NCBI RefSeq assembly: GCF_009389715.1
Contig: NC_052409.1
Location: 9,341,213-9,405,212, forward strand
From: Phoenix dactylifera
Taxonomy: Eukaryota; Streptophyta; Magnoliopsida; Arecales; Arecaceae
DNA: 64,000 nucleotides
Reading direction: 5' to 3'
Part shown: piece after piece, positions 37,955 to 48,680 of the stretch
How positions within the stretch are numbered: the first letter of the stretch is position 1
Layout: each line of letters begins with the position of its first letter
The notes under the pieces: model-generated
The model's input: the letters and a program-made list of their open reading frames with translations, nothing else
What the model was told of the DNA's origin: nothing
Database searches by the model: none
Made by a program: the position numbers and the translations under genes

Positions 37955-38786
37955 AGCAATGGCTTATTCCAACTTAAGTAAGATGGAACATTCACATGTT
38001 ACAATAAGAGAATTAAATACTCTTATTAGAGCACAAAATTATACAAATGCATACTTACATTGCATAGGAACAGAATTATTACAGCTAGAGAAAAAATTAA
38101 ATGAAATACAAAAGAATATGGAAAGAGACATCCAGATTCTAAAAAAATTAAAGGAAAATCCTGAGAAAAATAAGGAACCAATGACTCCGGTTATTCAGCC
38201 TCCACCAGAAGTAAAAAACTTTAAATTACAAAAACCAAATGCAGAATTTATCAAAGTCCTTGAAGAAAGACTAAAAGGATTTCACATAGGAGTAGTCAAT
38301 AGAAATTCTAGGACTAACCCTGGTAGCGAACAGACAAATGAAAGTAGTTCGGAAGACTTATGCAATATGATTGAACAAAATCTTCAAATAAATTTAGATG
38401 AAGAATTATCAGAAGAAAATATTCTAGACTTAGAAAAATTTGAAGAACAAATGAATGAATTAAATGTTAATCCTATTAAGTATGAGCCTAGACCACTAGA
38501 AAAATATTACTATAAAAGGCCTTCTCCATTAGATGTACTACATGAAGAAAGAGAACCATATCAGAATTCTTATTCTGGAAAACACATCTATGAATGGAAC
38601 ATAGATGGAATGTCTGATAAACAAATCTTAGATGTAATACATAGAATAATGATGTATTCAACAATCTGCCAGCAAAATGGAAACACTGATCATGAAATTG
38701 TTAAATTTATAATAGCAGGGTTTATAGGTCAGTTAAAAGGATGGTGGCAGGGATATTTAAATGAAAACCAAAAGAATGAAATTTTA
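37955..38786 (+). pseudogene. Viral fragment: end of VAP-like ORF joined to start of polyprotein
   Basis: Plus-strand copy of the last part of the small ORF and the first ~230 codons of the coat-polymerase ORF. Here the two ORFs lie in one frame, because this copy has one more A at the overlap (an AAAA run near 38109) than the long minus-strand copy (AAA). It is truncated where it runs into leader sequence. Confidence 0.85.
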
Positions 38787-39065
38787 GGTAGGGAACTGAG
38801 CATAGCCAGAATGGCTGGCTAAGCTGTTGGTGGAAGGAGCATATGGAGGTATAATATTCAGACCCTAGAACTCTTTATCATGTGCTTTTCCATAATTATT
38901 AGACTTTAGTTATTTTACATGTCTTATAATCTAGTCTCATGCTGGGTTAATATCATAGTTGAGTGATGGTCCGTAGGAAGGCCATTTGTACCCGTTGATG
39001 CCGGGATGGCGAGTTAGGGTGTTTAGGCCGCATCCGTGAGGGACTTATAGACCAAAACTCAGATA
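38787..39065 (+). other. Viral leader fragment
   Basis: Plus-strand copy of viral non-coding leader, matching the reverse complement of 48024-48312. It runs straight into the movement-protein tail at a microhomology of about 5 bp (ATGGG). Confidence 0.85.
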
Positions 39066-39532
39066 TGGGTATACAAGACCTTCAACTTCTAAAACAAAAA
39101 TTGATGAAACAAATGTAGTAGAAGAAATAAATATAAGTAAGAATAGTATTCCTTATGGAATCTATAAGAGTAAGGAATCCCCTACTCGATCAGAAATGAG
39201 TTTTCATATATAATGGATTACACCCAAGGAAGTTATATAAGAAGAAAACTCAATGAAGAGTTTCAGTCAGAAAGGAATAAACTATTTAGAGTATGGTATT
39301 TGGGAAAATTTTCTCCATTAGAATTAGTATATTACAAAAATAAATATTATGAGGAATTAGAATACTATCAAAAGATAGAATATTTTACCCCTTGGTTTTT
39401 AAAATTTTATGCAAATGAGAAAAACCAAGAAATCGCGGTTCTCCAGAAAACATGGACAACTATACAGGATGAAATAATAAATTCACCTTTTCCTCCGCAA
39501 CAAATGTTAAAACTTCAATCAACTGAAGCAAT
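39064..39532 (+). pseudogene. Viral fragment: movement-protein C-terminus and N-terminal part of VAP-like ORF
   Basis: Contains the last ~45 codons of the movement-protein frame, then the small ORF from its ATG at 39213 to about codon 106, where it is cut and joined to leader at 39533. Near-identical to 46859-46545 and 48731-49050. Confidence 0.85.
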
Positions 39533-39854
39533 GTGTTTTCATCCTCCTTCTTCTGCAACTGAGTTTATTTAGAAGTTCTCCCCAATTTGGTATCAGAGCC
39601 AAGTTTGGCATTCTCAGTTCATTAGCCCCGAACCCAAGAGGGAGGCTACTGGTAGTACCTCGGGTCGGTAATCTGTAGGCAACTATCTATAGTAAGGGTA
39701 ATAGGCCGAGACATAAGCGCCGGGGAAAAGTCTCGGTAAGCCAACCTTACTTAGGTAGGGAACTGAGCATAGCCAGAATGGCTGGCTAAGCTGTTGGTGG
39801 AAGGAGCATATGGAGGTATAATATTCAGACCCTAGAACTCTTTATCATGTGCTC
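39533..39854 (+). other. Viral leader fragment with primer-binding site
   Basis: Non-coding leader carrying TGGTATCAGAGC at 39588-39599, the conserved caulimovirid site complementary to initiator methionine tRNA. Confidence 0.85.
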
Positions 39855-40156
39855 AGTTCTAGATTCCTACCTAAAATGGACGCAGTGCCAATGCCCAAAA
39901 CTATTTACCCAAAAAGAACCAACCATAATTCGCCACGCAGACTACTCGTGGGCCCCTTCTTTCTAATTAAAACCCCACGCGCTCACTTGAACCCAGGCTC
40001 TTCTCCCCCCTTCATCCAAAAAAAAAAAAAAGAGCCCAGGCTTTTATCTCGCCGTCTAATTCGATTCTTCGGGAAGCGATAGAGAGAAGGGAGTGAGGTG
40101 ATGTTCTCTTCTGTGCTTTTCTCGGCTTTCTAGTGGATCAAAATCTAGCAATAAAA
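39855..40156. other. Non-viral filler inside the pararetrovirus block
   Basis: About 300 bp without match to the viral segments in this window, with a short A-run (40019-40032) and a pyrimidine-rich stretch like a plant 5' UTR. One 16-base piece (GACGCAGTGCCAATGC, near 39880) is identical to the start region of the viral 3' ORF. Probably host DNA captured during joining. Confidence 0.55.
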
Positions 40157-40423
40157 ACTTTTATAATATAGAAGAAAAATTGAAAGATCCTTATAATCAA
40201 AATAGGATCAAAATGATAGAAAAGCAATTCAAAAATGAAATATGCGATGAATTACCCAATGCTTTTTGGAATAGAAAAAGTCATCAGGTCAGTCTACCTT
40301 ATGAAGAATCCTTTAAGGAACAAGATATTCCCACTAAGGCTAGGCCAACACAAATGAATCAAGAATATCTCAAACTATACAAAAAAGAGATAGAAACACT
40401 TCTCAATAGAAGGCTAATAAGAA
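40157..40423 (+). pseudogene. Viral fragment: protease-RT linker region
   Basis: About 89 codons corresponding to the polyprotein region just before the RT core, equivalent to 43610-43875 on the minus strand. Open but cut at both ends. Confidence 0.85.
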
Positions 40424-40602
40424 GTAAGGTTATGCTCAGTTCCCTACCTAAGTAAGGTTGGCTTACCGAGACTTTTCCCCGGCGCTTATGTCTCGGCCTA
40501 TTACCCTTACTATAGATAGTTGCCTACAGATTACCGACCCGAGGTACTACCAGTAGCCTCCCTCTTGGGTTCGGGGCTAATGAACTGAGAATGCCAAACT
40601 TG

Positions 40603-40614
40603 GCTCTGATACCA
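40603..40614 (-). other. Viral primer-binding site (tRNA-Met)
   Basis: TGGTATCAGAGC read on the minus strand, in the leader at the 3' side of the long viral segment. A second copy is at 48465-48476, giving terminal redundancy. Confidence 0.85.
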
Positions 40615-40737
40615 AATTGGGGAGAACTTCTAAATAAACTCAGTTGCAGAAGAAGGAGGATGAAAACACAGAATATCTAAGGAAAAAGTGCTTCATTCCA
40701 TATTTTTTCGCCTGCCTTGGACATACCCCAAGGATGG

Positions 40738-40745
40738 CTTTTATA
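40738..40745 (-). promoter_or_regulatory. Viral TATA box, promoter version 1
   Basis: TATAAAAG read on the minus strand, 52 bp before the shared leader begins at 40686. It follows the 26-bp tandem repeats. Confidence 0.6.
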
Positions 40746-40771
40746 GAGAAAATAACCCAGAAACCATTCTT

Positions 40772-40858
40772 ACAAAACCATGGGTGCACACGGATTTACA
40801 AAACCAGGGGTGCACACAGATTTACAAAACCAGGGGTGCACACAGATTTACAAAACCA
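40772..40858. repeat. 26-bp tandem repeat in the viral intergenic region, 3.3 copies
   Basis: Units begin ACAAAACC at 40772, 40798, 40824 and (partial) 40850. Each contains the palindrome GTGCAC. They lie upstream of the viral TATA box, where enhancer repeats would be expected. Confidence 0.85.
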
Positions 40859-40956
40859 CTAGTAAAAGTGACAAGACAAAATCAAGCTGTCGGTGAACCC
40901 ATCATTTGTTCACTATGTACAAAAGGTGTCGGTGAAGTGATTTCTTCACGGGTGTA

Positions 40957-42418
40957 CTATCCAGAGCTTGACGTGACCACTGTCTTTCCTTTTTCTGTTT
41001 GTGGGACAGATTTTACTGCTCCCTTCTGTCCAGGTCTTCTGGTAAGAATTGTTTGCCATACTTCCTCCATTGGAGTAGGGGTATTCTGAACTTCTAGATC
41101 TTCATTTGGATCTTGGGCTTCTCCTGCTAAACATTCATAAGGATTATTTGTATTTTCAGGAGTATTTGATGAAGATTGTTGGGACGAGGCAGATTTCATG
41201 GATTTATCATCAAATGCCTCAAAAAATTCCCTCTTGATTCTTTCCAGGCATTTTGCCTTTACCTCTTCTTCAGATATATTAGGATATCTCCTGCTTAATG
41301 TATGTTTCATGGACATAAATAAGTTATCATCATTGGTACTGGATTGTTGAGGAGATCCAAATATTTTTTTCTCCTTATAGACCTGAATATTCTCTTTGAT
41401 GGTAGTTATTATACCATCTAATTTGTCGTTGGGCATTCCTACCCACCATTTGTAGAGAGCATTTCTCTTTAAAACTGGAATATTGTTGGAGTCAAATCCG
41501 GTAGATAAGGTCCATTTCCAGATCCATGGAATCTTGTTCTCTATGAAATACATCATAGGACAGGTAGCAGTACAAATCTGATCATCGGTCATTTTATTAA
41601 TGACTGGATGTGTATCCACCCATTCTTCAAAAAGACTGAGTAATTCTTTAGGTAATATTCTTATGTCAGGGCCGAAGAATGTCCACCATTTGTTGAACCA
41701 ACCCGGAACGGGTTTGGCCAGAACATCAGGATGTACCTGCAGAAACCAAGAGTGTTTTCTCTTGGGATTTTCATAGAAAAATAGGTTAGTGAAAGCCTCG
41801 ACGTAGTCCCAGTATGTTGCCATGATTTCATAACCATATTTGGTTATCATGATTGGCCTGTTGGGATCCAGTCCCCATTCTTGTGGCTGCATGATCCTGC
41901 AAATAGTACATTTACTATAATTGATATAATTAGTTATATTATTATTATGGAAATTATGATTAATTTCCACAGATTCAGTAAGGAGCAATAATTTCTCCAT
42001 TATCTGTCTGTCCTTGTCGTTCATTGAAGGATATCCTTGCTCGTCAAAATATTTTTGACGAATGCACCATGGGTCTTCCATTTGCTCAATGTCACTTGGA
42101 CCCAGGTACATTATAATGGTCTCGCAATTATTTTGCAAGAATGAGGTGTCAATAGTACTTTCTTGAAGCACCTCTTTCATTGTTGGCTTTGATGATGATG
42201 AAGAAGAGAGATTTTCTCTTGCAGCATTTTGCTGTTCAACCTGCTTTTGTTTTTGTTGCCCCAAGTAGGTTGCTAGGTCCACCATTTGTGGTACCCTTTC
42301 TGGCTGTCTATGAAACAGGAAATTAGCTGTATTCATGGGAAGTGCATTGGCACTTGCGTCCCCTGATTCCTCGAGAAGAATTTCTTCCCCGAGCATATGT
42401 TCCTCTGAGAGGAATCAT
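40957..42418 (-). pseudogene. Viral 3' ORF (unknown function), long-segment copy with 5' frame break
   Basis: Open for 479 residues from an internal Met at 42396, but the natural start is the ATG at 42418-42416, which overlaps the polymerase stop as ATGA. One extra base near 42356, relative to the plus-strand copies at 50756 and 52180, puts that start out of frame. The N-terminal part is Gln/Ser-rich. The middle carries a C-x2-C (SKCTIC) and is rich in Trp and aromatic residues (KWWTFFGP, WIWKWTL, YKWWVG). The C-terminus is Ser/Asn-rich and acidic, then basic. The position is that of the transactivator in some caulimovirids, but I do not recognise transactivator motifs. I would leave it as unknown. 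Confidence 0.75.
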
Positions 42419-45400
42419 CCCTGTAAAAATTCACGTGTTAAGAAATCTGGAAGAGAATTCTCTTTTGATTTAATATATTCAATATTAAAATCAAAAACAG
42501 ACAATTGTGCCTGCCATCCAGCAAAAATTTGCTTGGATACCAAATTTTTTATATCTTTCTCTATGATCTGCTTTGCTGCTGTGCAGTCTATCCTCAACAA
42601 AAATTGTTGATTTAGCAGATCGCTCTGAAATTTTAAAATACATTTAACTATGGAAAGCATCTCTTTCTTAATAGTAGAATACTTACTTTGAGTAGGATTC
42701 CATTTTCCAGAGACAAACCTGACAAGGATTTGTTTGCCATTATTAGGATCTAATTGCTTTAAGATTCCTCCATATCCGATATCAGATGCATCAGTTTCGA
42801 CAATTTTAAACCAATTAGGATTAGCTAGTGCTAAGCAAGGTAAACTTTTGACCTTTGACTTGATTTTTCTTACCTGTTTGGTATGCAAATCACTCCAAGG
42901 AACCGGTCTTTTGTTAAGCCTTTTATACAAAAGAGCAGTATCTTCTGCGAGATTCTTGTAATAATCAGATATGTAGTTCAAACTTCCTAAAAATCTTTGA
43001 AGTTGTTTAACATCAATTATTTCATCTGGAAATTTAGATGCAAATTCAATGCTTCTTTCAATAGGAATTATCTTCCCTTGAGAAATATAGTGTCCTAAGA
43101 ACCTTATCTTGGTTTGAAATAAGCTCATTTTCTTTTCGGATATAACTAATCCATTTTTATGGGCTACCATCTTAAAATGTTTAAGATGTTTGATGTGATC
43201 TTCAAATGTTTGAGAAAATATTAAGACATCATCTATATACACAATTATGTATGATATGTCATGAAAAATTTCATGCATAATTCTCTGAAATTCAGAGGGT
43301 GCATTTTTTAATCCAAAGGGCATTACGTTCCATTCATAATGACCAAATGGTACTGTAAAAGCAGTTTTGTATCTATCTGATTCTTTGATCTGAATTTGCC
43401 AATAGCCTGATTTTAGGTCAAATTTTGGAAAGATAGTTGCCTTATTTAATCTATCTAACAAATCTTTTTTATTTGGTAAGGGATACCTTATCCATTTTAG
43501 TACTTTATTCAAAGGTTTGTAATTAATTACTAACCTCGGATTTCCTCTTTCCTTTTCTGCATTTTTATTGACATAAAAAGCAGTACAACTCCAAGGAGAA
43601 GAAGATTTTCTTATTAGCCTTCTATTGAGAAGTGTTTCTATCTCTTTTTTGCATAGTTTGAGATATTCTTGATTCATTTGTGTTGGCCTAGCCTTAGTGG
43701 GAATATCTTGTTCCTTAAAGGATTCTTCATAAGGTAGACTGACCTGATGACTTTTTCTATTCCAAAAAGCATTGGGTAATTCATCGCATATTTCATTTTT
43801 GAATTGCTTTTCTATCATTTTGATCCTATTTTGATTATAAGGATCTTTCAATTTTTCTTCTATATTATAAAAGTCCACTTCCTCCTTTAGAAAGTTTAAT
43901 TGATTTTTCTTTTTCATAAGGATGTCCTTGATTTCATTTATCATTTTAGTGTGCGGGTCTGTTATAAATGGAAATATTAGCTTCTTTCCTTGGTTTTCTG
44001 CATAGATTCCAGTGTTATCTATTTTAGTGATTGGCATGATATCATTAAGGAAAGGAGTTCCTAGAATGATATCTTGTGTTAGGTTTTTTATTAAAATAAA
44101 AGATGTTTCAATACAAACATCTTGATTGCAAATGTGTGCTTTTGGTATTTTATATTTAATTGATAACTTATTTCCTCCAGCTGCAGTTAGTGTCTGTACT
44201 GTTTTTTGGAAATAAGTTGTTGGGATAAGTCCTTCTTGGATGCAGTTCATATCTGCACCACTATCTATTAATGCCTTAGCATTTTCTAATACAAAATCCT
44301 TATTGATTACTAAGTTTATCTTTATATACCATTTTTGGTATGTTATTTGATTCAATATGTTTAAGTATTCAGGAAGATCATTTGGTTCCTGAGTTTCTGG
44401 AAAAGATATCTGAGTCTCTTTTTTTGCATTTTCTAGGCTAGATATTCTAACCTTGAATTCCTTATTTTCATGTTTTAACATAGATATTTCTATTTTTAAT
44501 TGGTTTATCTCATATTTCAAGTCTTGTAAGGAAGCAGGTTTTTCTTTTATTCTAGAATGATTAAATCTATTCATTACTTCCTGAAATTGATATCCCTTAT
44601 TGGGTAATATCAACTTTGATGATTCCCTGTTACTTGGGTTTTTTTCTATTAAAAATTCTAGTAGCTGTCTTTTGACATTATGATCAGTAACCTGATCTAT
44701 GATCTTTAATATTTCCTCCTGACTATTTGTTAGTACATTTAATGATTTCATTCCCACCAAAGATTTCCAATAATCTTTGTTATATTGAACTATATTACAT
44801 TGACATTCTTTTCCTGATCTTATTTGTTCTTCTGCTGATGAAGATATAACTTCATTGATCTCATCTTCCGATGAACTTGAATAGTTACTATCTTCTTCTG
44901 AAGATGAATTTATCATAAGTTTCATTAACTGATTTTTCAGATTTTCATCTACTTCTAAGGAATCAATTTTTCTTCTCATTGAACATCGATTAGCATAATG
45001 TCCAAATCTACCACACCTATAACATTTAGGATCTTCTTTAATAATTCTTTTTTTCTTCTTTTTCTTAACAGCCTGTTTTTCTTGCTGTTGTTGCTTTTTC
45101 TTAAAGTACCTTCTTTGTTTATATGCTTTATACTCTTTACGAGGTGTTTTGTGTACATATTTTTTGTACTTTCTTTTCTTTTTCTTAGATCCTTCTGGTT
45201 TTTCTTGCATGTCATATGCAAACTGATGACAGAAATCACCTAATTGGTGTTTTTCTGTTTGTGATTGTTTCTTAATTTGTTTTTTAAGCTTTAGATCATT
45301 GCATATATTTAAACCTTCTTGAACACATACTCCTATGATCTGTCCATAAGTGTAATGGTCATAGTTGATGTTTATTCCACCTTGTCTATCTCTTAAAGTC

Positions 45401-46383
45401 TTTTTGACTCTTGCAGCAAATAAATATGGTAATCCATCTATAAACTTAGATTTCCATAATTCAGTATTAGGATCACCTACTTGGAATACTCTAGTCATAA
45501 AGGTATCTTTATACCATCTAAAATGTGTTAAAGTTGGACATTTTAGGTTAAGTAATAGAGTTCTCATTGAATCTCCATCTTTTAATTCTAATCCTACAAA
45601 GTGTTGGATTATGGTAACACACAGTGTATATACTGCATCTTGTTCAGTGTCTATTCCTGGAGTGCCACTGCTAGTTGGCCTATCTGGCTCTACTTTTATA
45701 GTTTTTATATGTCCCAAAATTTCATTCTTTTGGTTTTCATTTAAATATCCCTGCCACCATCCTTTTAACTGACCTATAAACCCTGCTATTATAAATTTAA
45801 CAATTTCATGATCAGTGTTTCCATTTTGCTGGCAGATTGTTGAATACATCATTATTCTATGTATTACATCTAAGATTTGTTTATCAGACATTCCATCTAT
45901 GTTCCATTCATAGATGTGTTTTCCAGAATAAGAATTCTGATATGGTTCTCTTTCTTCATGTAGTACATCTAATGGAGAAGGCCTTTTATAGTAATATTTT
46001 TCTAGTGGTCTAGGCTCATACTTAATAGGATTAACATTTAATTCATTCATTTGTTCTTCAAATTTTTCTAAGTCTAGAATATTTTCTTCTGATAATTCTT
46101 CATCTGAATTTATTTGAAGATTTTGTTCAATCATATTGCATAAGTCTTCCGAACTACTTTCATTTGTCTGTTCGCTACCAGGGTTAGTCCTAGAATTTCT
46201 ATTGACTACTCCTATGTGAAATCCTTTTAGTCTTTCTTCAAGGACTTTGATAAATTCTGCATTTGGTTTTTGTAATTTAAAGTTTTTTACTTCTGGTGGA
46301 GGCTGAATAACCGGAGTCATTGGTTCCTTATTTTTCTCAGGGTTTTCCTTTAATTTTTTTAGAATCTGGATGTCTCTTTCCAT
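42415..46383 (-). CDS. Caulimovirid polyprotein: coat, zinc knuckle, protease, RT, RNase H (integrated copy)
   Basis: An open frame of 1322 residues on the minus strand. In order: acidic N-terminus; coat-protein region (about 150-380); Lys-rich stretch and a C-x2-C-x4-H-x4-C zinc knuckle near residue 453; Ser/Glu-rich segment; a coiled-coil part near 640; aspartic protease with DSGAD near 707; RT with MPFGLKNAP and catalytic YIDD near 1049; RNase H with DASDIGYGG near 1198. In the virus family this packages the genome and copies it by reverse transcription. The ORF is open here, but the movement protein and 3' ORF beside it are broken and the locus is rearranged. The coat start overlaps the small upstream ORF by 25 bases; other copies have both in one frame. 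Confidence 0.9.
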   Translation of the reverse strand: MERDIQILKKLKENPEKNKEPMTPVIQPPPEVKNFKLQKPNAEFIKVLEERLKGFHIGVVNRNSRTNPGSEQTNESSSEDLCNMIEQNLQINSDEELSEENILDLEKFEEQMNELNVNPIKYEPRPLEKYYYKRPSPLDVLHEEREPYQNSYSGKHIYEWNIDGMSDKQILDVIHRIMMYSTICQQNGNTDHEIVKFIIAGFIGQLKGWWQGYLNENQKNEILGHIKTIKVEPDRPTSSGTPGIDTEQDAVYTLCVTIIQHFVGLELKDGDSMRTLLLNLKCPTLTHFRWYKDTFMTRVFQVGDPNTELWKSKFIDGLPYLFAARVKKTLRDRQGGININYDHYTYGQIIGVCVQEGLNICNDLKLKKQIKKQSQTEKHQLGDFCHQFAYDMQEKPEGSKKKKRKYKKYVHKTPRKEYKAYKQRRYFKKKQQQQEKQAVKKKKKKRIIKEDPKCYRCGRFGHYANRCSMRRKIDSLEVDENLKNQLMKLMINSSSEEDSNYSSSSEDEINEVISSSAEEQIRSGKECQCNIVQYNKDYWKSLVGMKSLNVLTNSQEEILKIIDQVTDHNVKRQLLEFLIEKNPSNRESSKLILPNKGYQFQEVMNRFNHSRIKEKPASLQDLKYEINQLKIEISMLKHENKEFKVRISSLENAKKETQISFPETQEPNDLPEYLNILNQITYQKWYIKINLVINKDFVLENAKALIDSGADMNCIQEGLIPTTYFQKTVQTLTAAGGNKLSIKYKIPKAHICNQDVCIETSFILIKNLTQDIILGTPFLNDIMPITKIDNTGIYAENQGKKLIFPFITDPHTKMINEIKDILMKKKNQLNFLKEEVDFYNIEEKLKDPYNQNRIKMIEKQFKNEICDELPNAFWNRKSHQVSLPYEESFKEQDIPTKARPTQMNQEYLKLCKKEIETLLNRRLIRKSSSPWSCTAFYVNKNAEKERGNPRLVINYKPLNKVLKWIRYPLPNKKDLLDRLNKATIFPKFDLKSGYWQIQIKESDRYKTAFTVPFGHYEWNVMPFGLKNAPSEFQRIMHEIFHDISYIIVYIDDVLIFSQTFEDHIKHLKHFKMVAHKNGLVISEKKMSLFQTKIRFLGHYISQGKIIPIERSIEFASKFPDEIIDVKQLQRFLGSLNYISDYYKNLAEDTALLYKRLNKRPVPWSDLHTKQVRKIKSKVKSLPCLALANPNWFKIVETDASDIGYGGILKQLDPNNGKQILVRFVSGKWNPTQSKYSTIKKEMLSIVKCILKFQSDLLNQQFLLRIDCTAAKQIIEKDIKNLVSKQIFAGWQAQLSVFDFNIEYIKSKENSLPDFLTREFLQG

Positions 46384-46859
46384 ATTCTTTGTATTTCATT
46401 TAATTTTTTCTCTAGCTGTAATAATTCTGTTCCTATGCAATGTAAGTATGCATTTGTATAATTTTGTGCTCTAATAAGAGTATTTAATTCTCTTATTGTA
46501 ACATGTGAATGTTCCATCTTACTTAAGTTGGAATAAGCCATTGCTTCAGTTGATTGAAGTTTTAACATTTGTTGCGGAGGAAAAGGTGAATTTATTATTT
46601 CATCCTGTATAGTTGTCCATGTTTTCTGGAGAACCGCGATTTCTTGGTTTTTCTCATTTGCATAAAATTTTAAAAACCAAGGGGTAAAATATTCTATCTT
46701 TTGATAGTATTCTAATTCCTCATAATATTTATTTTTGTAATATACTAATTCTAATGGAGAAAATTTTCCCAAATACCATACTCTAAATAGTTTATTCCTT
46801 TCTGACTGAAACTCTTCATTGAGTTTTCTTCTTATATAACTTCCTTGGGTGTAATCCAT
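46359..46859 (-). CDS. Small viral ORF, virion-associated-protein-like position
   Basis: 166 residues, starting with its ATG overlapping the end of the movement-protein frame at 46859. Charged and Tyr-rich, with a helical C-terminal half (heptad-like, RELNTLIRAQ..., LLQLEKKLNEIQ). Position between movement protein and coat protein, plus a likely coiled coil, suggests a virion-associated protein, but I see no diagnostic motif. The last residues differ from those of the other two copies because of the 3-A versus 4-A run. Confidence 0.6.
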   Translation of the reverse strand: MDYTQGSYIRRKLNEEFQSERNKLFRVWYLGKFSPLELVYYKNKYYEELEYYQKIEYFTPWFLKFYANEKNQEIAVLQKTWTTIQDEIINSPFPPQQMLKLQSTEAMAYSNLSKMEHSHVTIRELNTLIRAQNYTNAYLHCIGTELLQLEKKLNEIQRIWKETSRF

Positions 46860-47869
46860 TATATATGAAAACTCATTTCTGATCGAGTAGGGGATTCCTT
46901 ACTCTTATAGATTCCATAAGGAATACTATTCTTACTTATATTTATTTCTTCTACTACATTTGTTTCATCAATTTTTGTTTTAGAAGTTGAAGGTCTTGTA
47001 TACCCATCAAAACTTCTACTTGACATTGATCTTCCTATCTCAGGAATTTTTACTTTTCTCTTGGAGTTATCAAACATAATCTCTACCGATCCATCTGTCA
47101 TTTGTATGATTTGGTCTATATTCTCATTTATTACTGGTTGAGTTGGAATTACTTCTTCCAATGACCAAGATTCTGGAAAGTTTATTTCATTCCATGAGAT
47201 TAACCTATTTGTGGCTATCCTAGTTGTTTGTAAATTTGTATAGACTAGAGTCGTATGACCCTTTTGAGTATCTATTATACTTTTGGGTGCTAAGGTGTTT
47301 AATACTTTAAAATGAAGTCTATAGCTTATTGCTATCACTTCAGACCCTGGAATAAAATTATAACCAGATGTCATTATATTTAATTTTAAAGCTTCATAAA
47401 GATTTTGATCTGTCAAAGATAGACTAAGGTTGGGGACACAGTTAAAATATACTGGTCTATGGCACAGACTAGTTTCTACTACTGCCGCCAAAGATTCTTT
47501 AAATAAATTACATCTTCCATCTCTGATAGTTGACATTAAACTAGTATTATTTCCTAATAAGGTTAACGGTTTAAAAGCTACTTAAATTATTCCTATATGT
47601 AGGAATTGGTACTTTTTCTTGTATTTTTCAATATCCTCTTTTCTTAATAATTTAAGGGTTTGAGGTGTTCCATCTGTCTGGAACGTTTGTTCAATCGTTT
47701 TTATTATCATTTTTGAACTAAAATCCCACATACCTATATGATAAATTTCATTAGGTGATATTTTTGGAATTGTCCAATTATTAATATCATCCATTGATTT
47801 TGGATATTCAATTAGCTGAGCATTTTTCACAAGATGATTATCTTGTTTATGTATGGAAGGGGTTTCCAT
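46859..47869 (-). pseudogene. Caulimovirid movement protein (30K type), interrupted by in-frame stop
   Basis: Two open stretches in the same frame (47869-47585 and onward to 46859) separated by a TAA at 47582-47584. Features of 30K-superfamily movement proteins are a central beta-rich region and a conserved segment of the LHIG...FKPLTLLG type. The C-terminus is Ser/Thr-rich. Such proteins widen plasmodesmata for cell-to-cell spread. This copy is broken. Confidence 0.8.
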
Positions 47870-48548
47870 AATTTTAGCAGAATGGCAGATAGGAGATATG
47901 GATATATAATATTATTGATCTTAGATCTCTTTATCTTATGCTTTCTTCTATAATCATTAGACTTTGAATTATTTATCCTATCACAGGACTTTGTCTTCTA
48001 AATCTTATCAATCTTGCTAAGTTTCATACCATATCTGAGTTTTGGTCTATAAGTCCCTCACGGATGCGGCCTAAACACCCTAACTCGCCATCCCGGCATC
48101 AACGGGTACAAATGGCCTTCCTACGGACCATCACTCAACTATGATATTAACCCAGCATGAGACTAGATTATAAGACATGTAAAATAACTAAAGTCTAATA
48201 ATTATGGAAAAGCACATGATAAAGAGTTCTATGGTCTGAATATTATACCTCCATATGCTCCTTCCACCAACAGCTTAGCCAGCCATTCTGGCTATGCTCA
48301 GTTCCCTACCTAAGTAAGGTTGGCTTACCGAGACTTTTCCCCGGCGCTTATGTCTCGGCCTATTACCCTTACTATAGATAGTTGCCTACAGATTACCGAC
48401 CCGAGGTACTACCAGTAGCCTCCCTCTTGGGTTCGGGGCTAATGAACTGAGAATGCCAAACTTGGCTCTGATACCAAATTGGGGAGAACTTCTAAATAAA
48501 CTCAGTTGCAGAAGAAGGAGGATGAAAACACAGAATATCTAAGGAAAA
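47870..48548 (-). other. Viral leader, 5' side of the long segment
   Basis: Non-coding leader between promoter and movement protein, with TGGTATCAGAGC at 48465-48476 (minus). Parts recur at 38787-39065, 39533-39854 and 40431-40686. Confidence 0.85.
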
Positions 48549-48578
48549 GAAAAGAAAGTACAAAAAATAAGTTGTTCT

Positions 48579-48587
48579 TATTTTATA
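48579..48587 (-). promoter_or_regulatory. Viral or captured TATA box, promoter version 2
   Basis: TATAAAATA read on the minus strand, 31 bp before the point (48548) where this copy and the 40.7-kb copy become identical. The sequence upstream (48588-48670) is unlike version 1. It contains a perfect hairpin AAGAACAC...GTGTTCTT near 48594-48620. Confidence 0.55.
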
Positions 48588-48680
48588 CACAATTAAGAAC
48601 ACTGAATATGTGTTCTTATTTTACTCATGTCTTAATATCTTCTAAATGTCCAACTGCTGGACTTATCTTACTCCTTCTTA

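Noticed and set aside
40431..48670. The long minus-strand viral segment as an intact, releasable genome
   Set aside because: The movement protein has an in-frame stop, the 3' ORF start is out of frame, and the ends join unrelated promoter sequences. It is described as a defective relic.
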